NCBI RefSeq assembly: GCF_014083945.1
Contig: NZ_CP046444.1
Coordinates: 2,728,001-2,792,000, forward strand
DNA length: 64,000 nt
Reading direction: 5' to 3'
DNA from: Granulicella sp. 5B5
GTDB lineage: Bacteria; Acidobacteriota; Terriglobia; Terriglobales; Acidobacteriaceae
Shown here: positions 33,281 to 40,101 of the stretch, in pieces
How positions within the stretch are numbered: the stretch's first letter is position 1
Layout: the number at the start of each line of letters is the position of its first letter
Notes under the pieces: generated by a model
Told to the model about the DNA's origin: nothing
Database searches by the model: none
The model's input: the letters and a program-made list of their open reading frames with translations, nothing else
Position numbers and translations under genes: made by a program

Positions 33281-34704
33281 GCCCGCTCTCCAAGCTGCAG
33301 ATACGCCGCCAGCGCCGCCTGCTGCACCCGTTTCACCGGAACATCGCACTTCAACGCCGCCGCCCGGCAGTCCTCAAACTCAGGCGCCACATTCAACTCC
33401 TCACCCGCGCGAGTCCCCACCTTCACGCGGACGTCTCCATACTCCGTCTTCACATTCACCACCCTGCGCTCCAGCACCACGCGCCGCTCCTCGCGCACCC
33501 GCACCCCCAGCGTCGAGGTCTCACTCAACAGCAGCCCCTCAAACATCGTGGCATCACTCGGATTGCAAAGCAGCGTCAACAGCGTGCCAGGCCGCCCCTT
33601 CTTCATCACCACCGGGGTCAGCATCACATCCAGCGCGCCCTTCGCCAGCGCCTGCTCCGTCACATGTGCAATCACCTGCGGCGACAGGTCATCCAGCGCC
33701 GTCTCCATCACCGTCACGGTATCGGTCGCAGCATCATCCGACTCACCCACACTCAGCCGCAGCACATTCGGAAAATCCTTCGGGTTGCGCGTCCCCGCGC
33801 CATAGCCAATCGCCTCCACGCGCATCGCGGGCTGCGGCCCAAACACCGGCTTCAGCGCCCGCACCAGCGCCGCGCCCGTCGGCGTCACCAACTCCTTCTG
33901 CACATGCGCCGAGTACGTCGGCACTCCACGCAGCAGATCCGCCGTCGCCGGCGCGGGCACCGGAAACGTCCCATGCGCACACACCACCATGCCTCCACCC
34001 ACATTCAACGGCGAGCAGTGCCACGCTCCAATCTTCAAGTGGTGCACCCCCGCGCTCGCCGCAACGATGTCCACAATCGCATCTACCGCCCCCACCTCAT
34101 GAAAGTGGATCGCCTCCACCGGCACGTTATGAATCTTCGCCTCGCTCTGCCCCAGCAGCTCAAACGCCTCCAGCGCCAGCGCCTTCACCGGCTCTGCCAG
34201 CGCAGTCGCGCCAATCAGCGCCCGTATCTCCGTCAGCGACCGCCCATGCACATGCGTATGCGTCGGAAGTTCAGGGTGCCCCATCTTCGCGCCGGCTTCA
34301 TCGGCGCTAAGGTGGGATGAAGACGGCTCATGATCGTGCGAGTGACCATGCCCCACCTTATGCAGATGCTGCGTCTTCGGTTGAAACTGAAACTCCGGGT
34401 GCCCCACCTTCAACTCTGGGTGCCCCATCTTCGCGGCGGCATCATCGCCGCTAAGGTGGGTTGCAGGATGCTCATGCGTATGAGAATGCTCCGTCTCCTC
34501 CGCCAGCCGGTCGCCCTCCATCACATGCACCTTCGTGCAGCTGATCCCGCTGCGGTCCACCGTCTCCACCCGCAGGCTTGCCCCCAACCCCAGCGATGCC
34601 GTCGCCTCCTGCAACACAGCCAGCGGCACACCGGCCTCAATCAGCGCGCCCAGAAACATATCGCCGGCCACACCCGCAAAGCAATCCAGATACCCAATCT
34701 TCAT
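33277..34704 (-). CDS. larC: LarC, nickel insertion protein for the NPN cofactor
   Basis: CTP-dependent cyclometallase that inserts nickel into the pincer cofactor. The 475-aa chain begins YLDCFAGVAGDMFLGALI, continues HNVPVEAIHFHEVGAVDAIVDI and ends in the DUF111 C-terminal part (VMETALDDLSPQVIAHVTE). It is one open frame, unlike Lactiplantibacillus larC, which needs a programmed frameshift. Residues 73-153 form a His-rich loop, the usual nickel-binding insert. Strikingly, much of it is encoded by R2 repeats (HLSGDDAAAKMGHPE at 83-97, KVGHPE at 99-104, HLSADEAGAKMGHPE at 131-145), so the repeat supplies several of the histidines. It lies between larE and larB. Confidence 0.95.
   Translation of the reverse strand: MKIGYLDCFAGVAGDMFLGALIEAGVPLAVLQEATASLGLGASLRVETVDRSGISCTKVHVMEGDRLAEETEHSHTHEHPATHLSGDDAAAKMGHPELKVGHPEFQFQPKTQHLHKVGHGHSHDHEPSSSHLSADEAGAKMGHPELPTHTHVHGRSLTEIRALIGATALAEPVKALALEAFELLGQSEAKIHNVPVEAIHFHEVGAVDAIVDIVAASAGVHHLKIGAWHCSPLNVGGGMVVCAHGTFPVPAPATADLLRGVPTYSAHVQKELVTPTGAALVRALKPVFGPQPAMRVEAIGYGAGTRNPKDFPNVLRLSVGESDDAATDTVTVMETALDDLSPQVIAHVTEQALAKGALDVMLTPVVMKKGRPGTLLTLLCNPSDATMFEGLLLSETSTLGVRVREERRVVLERRVVNVKTEYGDVRVKVGTRAGEELNVAPEFEDCRAAALKCDVPVKRVQQAALAAYLQLGERA
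34274..34461 (+). repeat. Two full and two partial R2 repeats inside larC
   Basis: Full copies at 34274-34318 and 34418-34461, each GGGTGCCCCATCTTCGC...GCTAAGGTGGG; half copies near 34349-34362 and 34397-34410 containing GCCCCACCTT. They run antisense to larC and encode its His-rich loop. Confidence 0.9.
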
Positions 34705-34761
34705 CCCGCTATTATCTCGCGCCTATCCCCAAGATGTGTCATCGAGAGTGCCCTCTCATCC

Positions 34762-34857
34762 CACAGATGTGTCATCTCGACCGAAGCATCGCAGCTTCAT
34801 CGCGATGCGTAGCGGAGAGACCTGCGTCTGCCGCAGCGATGCGCGCAGCGCGAGCGT
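34762..34857 (+). repeat. R1 repeat, long form, between larE and larC
   Basis: GATGTGTCATCTCGACCGAA, hairpin GCATCGC...GCGATGC, then GGAGAGACCTGCGTCTGCC and a GCAGCGATGCGCGCAGCGCG tail. A partial duplicate (AGATGTGTCATC) occurs just before, at 34732-34743. The copy lies within the probable lar transcript. Confidence 0.9.
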
Positions 34858-34858
34858 G

Positions 34859-35722
34859 CTAGCCCTTGCCAGCTACCGCAATCCCCACCAGCCCCTCATT
34901 CATCGACCCCGATCGATACCCCCGCCGATCCACCTCCACCTCCACAAACCCCGCCGCCATCACCACCCTCACAATCTCAGCCTCCACCGTCAGCGCCCGC
35001 GCCAGTTCCTCAAGCCCAACCTCCACCCGCGCCAGCTCCCCATGGTGCCTCACCCTCACCTGCGCGAACCCCAGGTCATGCAGACCGTCCTCCGCCTGCT
35101 CCACCTGCATCAGCTTCTTCGCCGTCACCGGCATCCCATACGCAATCCGCGACGACAGGCACGCACTCGCCGGCTTCTCTGCCAGCTCCAACCCATCGCG
35201 CCGCGCCAGCTCGCGCACCTCCGCCTTGGTCAGCCCCGCAGCCGCCAGCGGAGCCGCCACACCACGCTCCACCGCCGCTAGCTGCCCCGGCCGAAACGCA
35301 GCCACCTCCGGCGCGCGATCATCCGCATTCATCCCATAGGCTAGCGCCTCAAAGCCCAGCTCCCCCCGCGCCTCTTCCATCCGGGTAAACAGCTCATCCT
35401 TGCAGTGGAAGCACCGCCGCCCATTATTCTTCGCATACTCCGGATCATCCAGCTCCGCCGTCTGCAGCACCTTCACCGGAATCCCATGCAGTTCCGCAAA
35501 CTTCAGCGCCGCCGCCAGCTCCCGCCGCGGCAGGGAAGCCGAATCCGCAATCACCGCCAGCATCCGCTCGCCCAGCACCCGATGCGCCACAAACGCCAGC
35601 ACCGCCGAGTCCGTCCCACCCGAATAAGCAATCAGCGCCGACCCCAGCCCCGCAAGCTCGCTCTCCAGCCGCAGCCGCTTGCTCTCCAACCCCGCCCACG
35701 CGCCCGTCGCAGAAAGCTCCAT
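34859..35722 (-). CDS. larE: LarE, ATP-dependent sacrificial sulfur transferase
   Basis: Second step of NPN cofactor synthesis: adenylates the pyridinium carboxylates and inserts sulfur. The 287-aa chain has the PP-loop ATPase motif AYSGGTDSAVL (about 32-42), RRCFHCKDELF at 102-112 and the conserved KPASACLSSRIAYG with Cys188 where the Lactiplantibacillus enzyme has its sacrificial Cys176. ATG 35722 is chosen since the preceding 13 residues fall outside the family. It begins the larE-larC-larB run. No larA racemase lies in the window. Confidence 0.95.
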   Translation of the reverse strand: MELSATGAWAGLESKRLRLESELAGLGSALIAYSGGTDSAVLAFVAHRVLGERMLAVIADSASLPRRELAAALKFAELHGIPVKVLQTAELDDPEYAKNNGRRCFHCKDELFTRMEEARGELGFEALAYGMNADDRAPEVAAFRPGQLAAVERGVAAPLAAAGLTKAEVRELARRDGLELAEKPASACLSSRIAYGMPVTAKKLMQVEQAEDGLHDLGFAQVRVRHHGELARVEVGLEELARALTVEAEIVRVVMAAGFVEVEVDRRGYRSGSMNEGLVGIAVAGKG

Positions 35723-35750
35723 CCGTAGATTGTACGAGTCACCCCGCCAC

Positions 35751-35846
35751 CGATGTGTCATCTCGACCGAAGCATCGCAGCTTTATCGCGATGCGCAGTG
35801 GAGAGACCTGCGTCTGCCGCAGCGATGCGCCGCAGGCGCGAGCGTA
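35751..35846 (+). repeat. R1 repeat, long form, between larE and the fur-like gene
   Basis: Nearly identical to the copy at 34.8 kb, including the GCGTCTGCCGCAGCGATGCG tail. It sits in the divergent promoter region. Confidence 0.9.
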
Positions 35847-35955
35847 CCCCCAGATAGCCGCCCCCACGTTATCTTCTTCTAATTGTTGCCCAACCTGCGG
35901 CTGCCTAGCGTATGCTTACCGACGGGTTCCTCCCATGACGAAGGAGTCTTTCCAC

Positions 35956-36333
35956 GTGCAGTCTCGCAACACCCGCCAGAAAGAAGCGATCCGGACCGCG
36001 TTCTTAACCGAGGACCGGCCTCTCTCCCCCGAAGAAACCCTGAACTACGCTCAGGAGCAGGTCGAGGGCATCAGCATCGCCACGATCTACCGCAACATCA
36101 GCACCCTCGTCGAGGAGCGCTGGCTCACACCCGTCGACATCCCCGGCGAGTCCACCCGCTATGAGGTCGCCGGCAAGGGCCATCATCATCACTTCCGCTG
36201 CAACAGCTGCGGCAAGGTCTTTGAGATGCCCGGCTGCGGCATCAACGGCAGCAACAAGCCCAAGCTCCCACGCGGCTTCCGCGCCACCAGCCACGAGTTC
36301 TTCCTCTTCGGCCTCTGCCCGTCCTGCAAGTAA
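35956..36333 (+). CDS. Fur-family metalloregulator
   Basis: A 125-aa DNA-binding repressor of the Fur/Zur/PerR/Nur group. The winged helix has ISIATIYRNISTLVEERWL, followed by RYEVAGKGHHHHFRCNSCGKV and the C-terminal CPSC: the structural Zn site is Cys82/85 and Cys121/124, with the His76-79 cluster for regulatory metal. GTG at 35956 is preferred because AAGGAG sits 9-10 bases upstream; ATG at 35935 lacks one and a frame reading back to 35755 passes through an R1 repeat. Which metal it senses is not decidable; divergence from larE makes nickel worth testing. Confidence 0.88.
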   Translation: MQSRNTRQKEAIRTAFLTEDRPLSPEETLNYAQEQVEGISIATIYRNISTLVEERWLTPVDIPGESTRYEVAGKGHHHHFRCNSCGKVFEMPGCGINGSNKPKLPRGFRATSHEFFLFGLCPSCK

Positions 36334-36707
36334 AGGACCGGCAGGCCGCCGAAAAATCCGGGCAGCGGAACGACCGCCAGCCCGCCAGCACCATAGAGCC
36401 GCCCACGGCGGGCCGGGCAGGGAACTGTCCACCGCTGCTCTAGCTGCATCCATAAAAACCCAGCCACCAACGCTGTCAAGTCCCCAGCGCGTCGGATCTT
36501 TGCCTATCTATAACAAAATAGGCTGGATACACCCCGCAAACCAAAAACACTTTCCCCGTCGCCACTTTCTATACTGGAAGTAGGGGGGAAACTGGCTCAC
36601 TGGTAGCTGGCAACTGATCAGCTGTACGCCGCAAACCAGGAGTCAGCACGATCTACACGATCTATCCGCCTAACCGGCTTGCCCAAAACTCTTCGGCTAC
36701 CTAAAGC

Positions 36708-36762
36708 TCGTCATTTCGACCGGAGCATCGCAGCCACATCGCGATGCGCAGCGGAGAGTGGG
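36708..36762 (+). repeat. R1 repeat, short diverged copy
   Basis: CTCGTCATTTCGACCGGAGC, hairpin GCATCGC...GCGATGC, then GCAGCGGAGAGTGGG; the usual ACCTGC end is lost. Confidence 0.8.
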
Positions 36763-36828
36763 CCGCAGACCCCCCGTATTTTGTCTTTGTTGTTGCTTGT
36801 TTTCCTCTGCGCCCTCTGCGGGCTTTTA

Positions 36829-36859
36829 CATTGCGCCCTCTGCGTGAACGCTTTTGCCG
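36829..36859 (+). repeat. R5 repeat copy
   Basis: CATTGCGCCCTCTGCGTGAA followed by CGCTTTTGCC. A near-identical segment lies at 56773-56801, before egtD. Confidence 0.7.
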
Positions 36860-36941
36860 TAGCAAGAGCCGAAAGCGCGAGCGTGATTCTCGCAAAACCA
36901 GCAATGACTGAAATCGCGACAAAACCCAGCTAACCCCAATC

Positions 36942-37050
36942 GTTCCCATATCATACCCGCAACCATATACAGAATCAGCCACTTACCTCCGGGATCACCC
37001 CGTAAGTCACTGATTCCAATAGATCCCCAGCTACATAGGGGGAGGGGGGC
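36942..37050 (-). repeat. R4 element, copy B
   Basis: The reverse complement aligns with copy A (9751-9860) along its whole length, at roughly 80 percent identity by eye. The stem is 36972-36986 with 37002-37016 (two mismatches), the loop holds GGGATCACCCC, and the CTATGTAGC flank and pyrimidine run are conserved. Confidence 0.85.
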
Positions 37051-37054
37051 ATCT

Positions 37055-37082
37055 CTATTCCCTACTCCCTACTCCCTATTCC
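37055..37082 (+). repeat. Heptamer array CTATTCC/CTACTCC (4 units)
   Basis: Units CTATTCC, CTACTCC, CTACTCC, CTATTCC directly before the ribosome site of the next gene. Confidence 0.9.
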
Positions 37083-37105
37083 CTCGAGCGACGAAGGAGC
37101 TCCGA

Positions 37106-37759
37106 ATGCCCGCCATCACCTGCCGCCACATCCGCACCAACGGAGCCCGCTGTGGCTCGCCCGCGCTCTCCGGCCGCGCCATGTGCTATCACCACGGCAA
37201 GGTCGCGCACCACCACCGCGGCCTCGCCCCGCAGCCGGCGGACGATACCCCCACCATCCTCCACCCCATCTCCTCCGCCGACCGCACGCAGCGCGACCCC
37301 ATCCTCGCCGAGCCCGTCGCCGCCCCGCTCATCCTCGACTTCCCTCCGCTGGAAGACCGAGAATCCATCCAACTCGCGCTCTCCATGGTCATCACTGCGA
37401 TGGCGCAGAACCGCATCGACCCGCGCCGCGCCACCGCAATCCTCTACGGCCTGCAGGTCGCCAGCTCCAACTGCCGCCACATCGCACCGGAGGTCCCTCC
37501 GAACGTCGTCCGCGAGGTCGTCATCGAAGACGGCCAGCAGCTCGCCCCCGACGAGGACCCCGTCGTCGAGACCACCAGCTCCACCCTCTCCCGCCTCGTG
37601 GATCTCCTCCACCAGCACGCCGAATCCCTCGCCGAGCCAGAGCTGGCCCCACTCCCACCCCAAGAGCCTCAGCTCGCCCCCGACGAGTCCGCTCCCCAAA
37701 ACGAACCCGCTCCAGTGGACGAATCATCCGAACTTGCAGCGCCTTCATGTCCGCTTTAG
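37106..37759 (+). CDS. Hypothetical protein with N-terminal Cys/His cluster
   Basis: A 217-aa protein I do not recognise. The N-terminus carries Cys6, Cys16, Cys27 with His29-His30 and His35-37 (CRHIRTNGARCGSPALSG, then RAMCYHHGK), a likely zinc-binding knuckle. The middle (about 85-125) is helical, with SIQLALSMVITAMAQNRIDP; the C-terminal third is Pro/Glu-rich and probably disordered (PQEPQLAPDESAPQNEPAP). AAGGAG precedes the ATG. No signal peptide, so cytoplasmic. It could bind nucleic acid, but nothing shows that directly. Confidence 0.7.
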   Translation: MPAITCRHIRTNGARCGSPALSGRAMCYHHGKVAHHHRGLAPQPADDTPTILHPISSADRTQRDPILAEPVAAPLILDFPPLEDRESIQLALSMVITAMAQNRIDPRRATAILYGLQVASSNCRHIAPEVPPNVVREVVIEDGQQLAPDEDPVVETTSSTLSRLVDLLHQHAESLAEPELAPLPPQEPQLAPDESAPQNEPAPVDESSELAAPSCPL

Positions 37760-37782
37760 GTTCCCCTTCTATACTTCTGCAC

Positions 37783-38811
37783 ATGAACCTCCGGATCGTT
37801 CGTCCCGTCCTCGCTCTCGCCATCCTTGTGACCACTGCGCTTCCGCTGATGGCGCATGCGCAGTACAAGGTCCTCAACACCTACACCGTCGGCAACGATG
37901 GCGGTTGGGACTATCTCACAGCGGACTCCACCGCGCGCCGTCTCTACGTCGCCCGCTCCGGCCCGCAGGGTGCGCTCTACGTCTACAGCCTCGACACCTT
38001 CGCCCAGGTCGGCAAGATCGACGGTGTCAACGGCCACGGCGCCGTCATCGACGACAGCAACCACCACGGCTTCGCCACCTCCAACCCTGTCACCATGTTC
38101 GATGCGGACACCCTCAAGGTCATCAAGACCATCGACACCGGCGGCAGGCCCGACGGCTTCCTGCTCGACCCCGTCGCCCACCGCGCTTACATCCTCTCCC
38201 ACGCCGTCCCCAACGTCACCGTGCTCAACACTGCGGACGGCAGCATCGTCGGCAAGCTCGACCTCGGCGGCGAGCCGGAGCAGAGCCAGCTCGACGGCCA
38301 CGGCCACATGTACACCAACCTCGAAGACAAGGACGCCATCGCCGTCATCGACACCAACTCGCTCAAGGTCATCAACAGGTACGACATCTCCTCCAAGGGC
38401 GGCGGCTGCGCCGGTCTCGCCATGGATACGAAGAACGGCATCCTCTTCGCCAGCTGCCGCGACAAGCACAACATGATCATCCTCAACGCGGCTGACGGCA
38501 AGGTCCTCGATGTCCTCCCCAGCGGCGTCGGCTCCGACGGCGTCTCCTTCAACCCGAAGACCATGGAGGCCTTCAGCACTCAGGGCGACGGCACCCTCAC
38601 GATCGTGAAGGAAAACTCGCCCACCAGCTTTGCAGTCGAGCAGACAGTCGCTACACCTCCCGGCGCGCGCACCAACACCCTCGACCTCAAGACCGGCCAT
38701 CTCATCACCGTCACCTCCGCCTTCGGCCCGCTGCCTCCGCCGCAACCTGGCAAGCGCACCCGCGCCCCCATGTTGCCTGGAACCTTCAAAATTATCGTCA
38801 TCGGCAAGTAA
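37783..38811 (+). CDS. Secreted YncE-like beta-propeller protein
   Basis: A 342-aa predicted periplasmic protein: signal peptide (LALAILVTTALPLMAHAQ) then YVTN/YncE-type propeller blades with recurring endings such as LKVIKTIDTGGRPDG, VTVLNTADGSIVGKLDLGG and AIAVIDTNSLKVINRYD. These proteins are thought to bind surface components or DNA; the enzyme activity is unknown. ATG 37783 is chosen for the clean signal peptide; the open frame extends upstream only as a shadow of the previous gene. Confidence 0.85.
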   Translation: MNLRIVRPVLALAILVTTALPLMAHAQYKVLNTYTVGNDGGWDYLTADSTARRLYVARSGPQGALYVYSLDTFAQVGKIDGVNGHGAVIDDSNHHGFATSNPVTMFDADTLKVIKTIDTGGRPDGFLLDPVAHRAYILSHAVPNVTVLNTADGSIVGKLDLGGEPEQSQLDGHGHMYTNLEDKDAIAVIDTNSLKVINRYDISSKGGGCAGLAMDTKNGILFASCRDKHNMIILNAADGKVLDVLPSGVGSDGVSFNPKTMEAFSTQGDGTLTIVKENSPTSFAVEQTVATPPGARTNTLDLKTGHLITVTSAFGPLPPPQPGKRTRAPMLPGTFKIIVIGK

Positions 38812-38950
38812 TCGCGCCTCGCAGATTTCCTGCCTATCCACCACAACTTTCCCGATGGAATTTGGGTTTGCGTATCTGTACTTGATGTACAAAGCGTGTT
38901 GGACCGCATTGGCTCCAACACGCCACATCTCACAAGGAGAACGAATCCTT

Positions 38951-39244
38951 ATGAAGAAGCAGCTACTCGCCGCAGCCTGCGGCATCGCCCTCACCTTCGG
39001 CACTCTCGCCGCCGGCGCGCAGGTCGTCGTCCGCATCGGCCCGCCCGCCCCCATCGTCGAGCGCCCCGGTCCTCCGCCGCATCGCGGCTACATCTGGGTC
39101 GCCGGCCACCACCAATGGAACGGCTCCCGCTACGTCTGGGTTCCCGGCTACTACATGGCTCCCCGCCCCGGCCACCGCTGGGTCAAGGGCTACTGGGCGC
39201 ACCGCCGCGGCGGCTACGTCTGGGTCGACGGCTACTGGCGCTAA
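38951..39244 (+). CDS. Small secreted YxWxxG-repeat protein
   Basis: A 97-aa protein with a signal peptide (LLAAACGIALTFGTLAAGAQ) and a mature part of tandem aromatic repeats: YIWVAGHHQW, YVWVPGYYM, HRWVKGYWAH, YVWVDGYWR. This YXWXXGXXX type is common in Proteobacteria and Acidobacteria as small envelope proteins without known function. AAGGAGA precedes the ATG. It is followed by a strong terminator. Confidence 0.85.
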   Translation: MKKQLLAAACGIALTFGTLAAGAQVVVRIGPPAPIVERPGPPPHRGYIWVAGHHQWNGSRYVWVPGYYMAPRPGHRWVKGYWAHRRGGYVWVDGYWR

Positions 39245-39261
39245 CATCGGCTAACACCACC

Positions 39262-39299
39262 GAACAGGAAGCAGGCGAAACCTGCTTCCTGTTCTTTTT
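39262..39299 (+). terminator. Rho-independent terminator
   Basis: GAACAGGAAGCAGG-CGAAA-CCTGCTTCCTGTTC, a perfect 14-bp stem, followed by TTTTT. It ends the small aromatic-repeat gene transcript. Confidence 0.95.
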
Positions 39300-39300
39300 C

Positions 39301-39331
39301 TCTACTGTCTACTGTCTCCCCACTACTGTCT
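39301..39331 (+). repeat. Heptamer array TCTACTG, partly degenerate
   Basis: Units TCTACTG, TCTACTG, TCTCCCC, ACTACTG directly follow the terminator and precede kdsC. Confidence 0.75.
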
Positions 39332-39353
39332 GCGCTCCAAGTATCATCACCAC

Positions 39354-39947
39354 ATGCCCGACTCCCTCACCGCAGCCGACCGCGCCCGCCGCATCAAGGT
39401 CCTCCTCTTCGACGTCGACGGCGTCCTCACCAACGGCGACATCACCATCATCCCCAACGCCGACGGCACCGCAACTGAGGTCAAGAGCTTCTCCGCGCAC
39501 GACGGCATGGGCACCAGCCTCGCCCGCCTCGCCGGCCTCAAGATCGGCTGGGTCACCAAGCGCAACTCCCGCGTCGTTGCTGTCCGTGCGAAGGACCTCA
39601 AGATCGACCACGTCTATCAGGGCCAGAACAACAAGCTCGAAGCCCTCACCGCCATCCTCGCCGACGAGAAGTGCACCCTCGACGAAGTAGCCTACGTCGG
39701 CGACGACATCATCGACCTACCCGTGCTCCGCAAGGCTGGCCTCGCCATCGCCACCGCCAACGCGCGCCCGCAGGTCAAGGCCATCGCCCACTACATCACG
39801 CCGCTCCCCGGCGGACAAGGCGCCGGCCGCGACGCCATCGACTTCATCCTCACCGCAAAAGGAATTCTCGAATCCACCATCGAGCAATACCTCGACCCCA
39901 CCAGCGCCGAGGCCAAAGCCGCCGACATCGGCGTAGGCAACATGTAG
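39354..39947 (+). CDS. kdsC: KdsC-like 3-deoxy-D-manno-octulosonate 8-phosphate phosphatase
   Basis: HAD-family phosphatase of 197 aa in Kdo synthesis for lipopolysaccharide. Motif I FDVDGVLTNG (Asp20 and Asp22), motif II WVTKRNSRVV, the Lys in NNKLEAL, and motif IV VGDDIIDLPVL are all present; the capless, compact C1-type layout fits KdsC. The C-terminus ends IEQYLDPTSAEAKAADIG, slightly longer than usual. No kds partner is adjacent. Confidence 0.88.
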   Translation: MPDSLTAADRARRIKVLLFDVDGVLTNGDITIIPNADGTATEVKSFSAHDGMGTSLARLAGLKIGWVTKRNSRVVAVRAKDLKIDHVYQGQNNKLEALTAILADEKCTLDEVAYVGDDIIDLPVLRKAGLAIATANARPQVKAIAHYITPLPGGQGAGRDAIDFILTAKGILESTIEQYLDPTSAEAKAADIGVGNM

Positions 39948-39983
39948 CACAAGCACCGTCAGCACGTAGCGCAGTTCGCATTC

Positions 39984-40055
39984 CCACAGATGTGTCATCT
40001 CGACCGAAGCATCGCAGCTTCACCGCGATGCGCAGTGGAGAGACCTGCGTCTCTT
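39984..40055 (+). repeat. R1 repeat upstream of lhr
   Basis: CACAGATGTGTCATCTCGAC, hairpin GCATCGC...GCGATGC, GTGGAGAGACCTGCGTCT. It occupies half of the kdsC-lhr gap. Confidence 0.9.
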
Positions 40056-40101
40056 CCACGGAAGCAAGTGGCGAACACACAGCGAAGCGCTACAATCGCT
40101 C

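Larger units (their letters stand above)
36334..37105. other. Repeat-rich 770-bp intergenic region
   Basis: No gene found. In order it contains a GCCTAT/ATAGGC hairpin (36502-36523), a short R1 copy, an R5 copy, a stretch without features, R4 copy B, and a heptamer array. AAGGAG before 37106 is the ribosome site of the next gene. Confidence 0.7.

Noticed and set aside
33277-34704. Programmed frameshift in larC as in Lactiplantibacillus
   Set aside because: The gene is a single uninterrupted frame carrying both halves.
35755-35955. N-terminal extension of the Fur-like protein read through an R1 repeat
   Set aside because: The extension has no ribosome site and encodes repeat sequence; AAGGAG before GTG 35956 explains the start. 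Unlike the lhr copies, this one precedes the gene.
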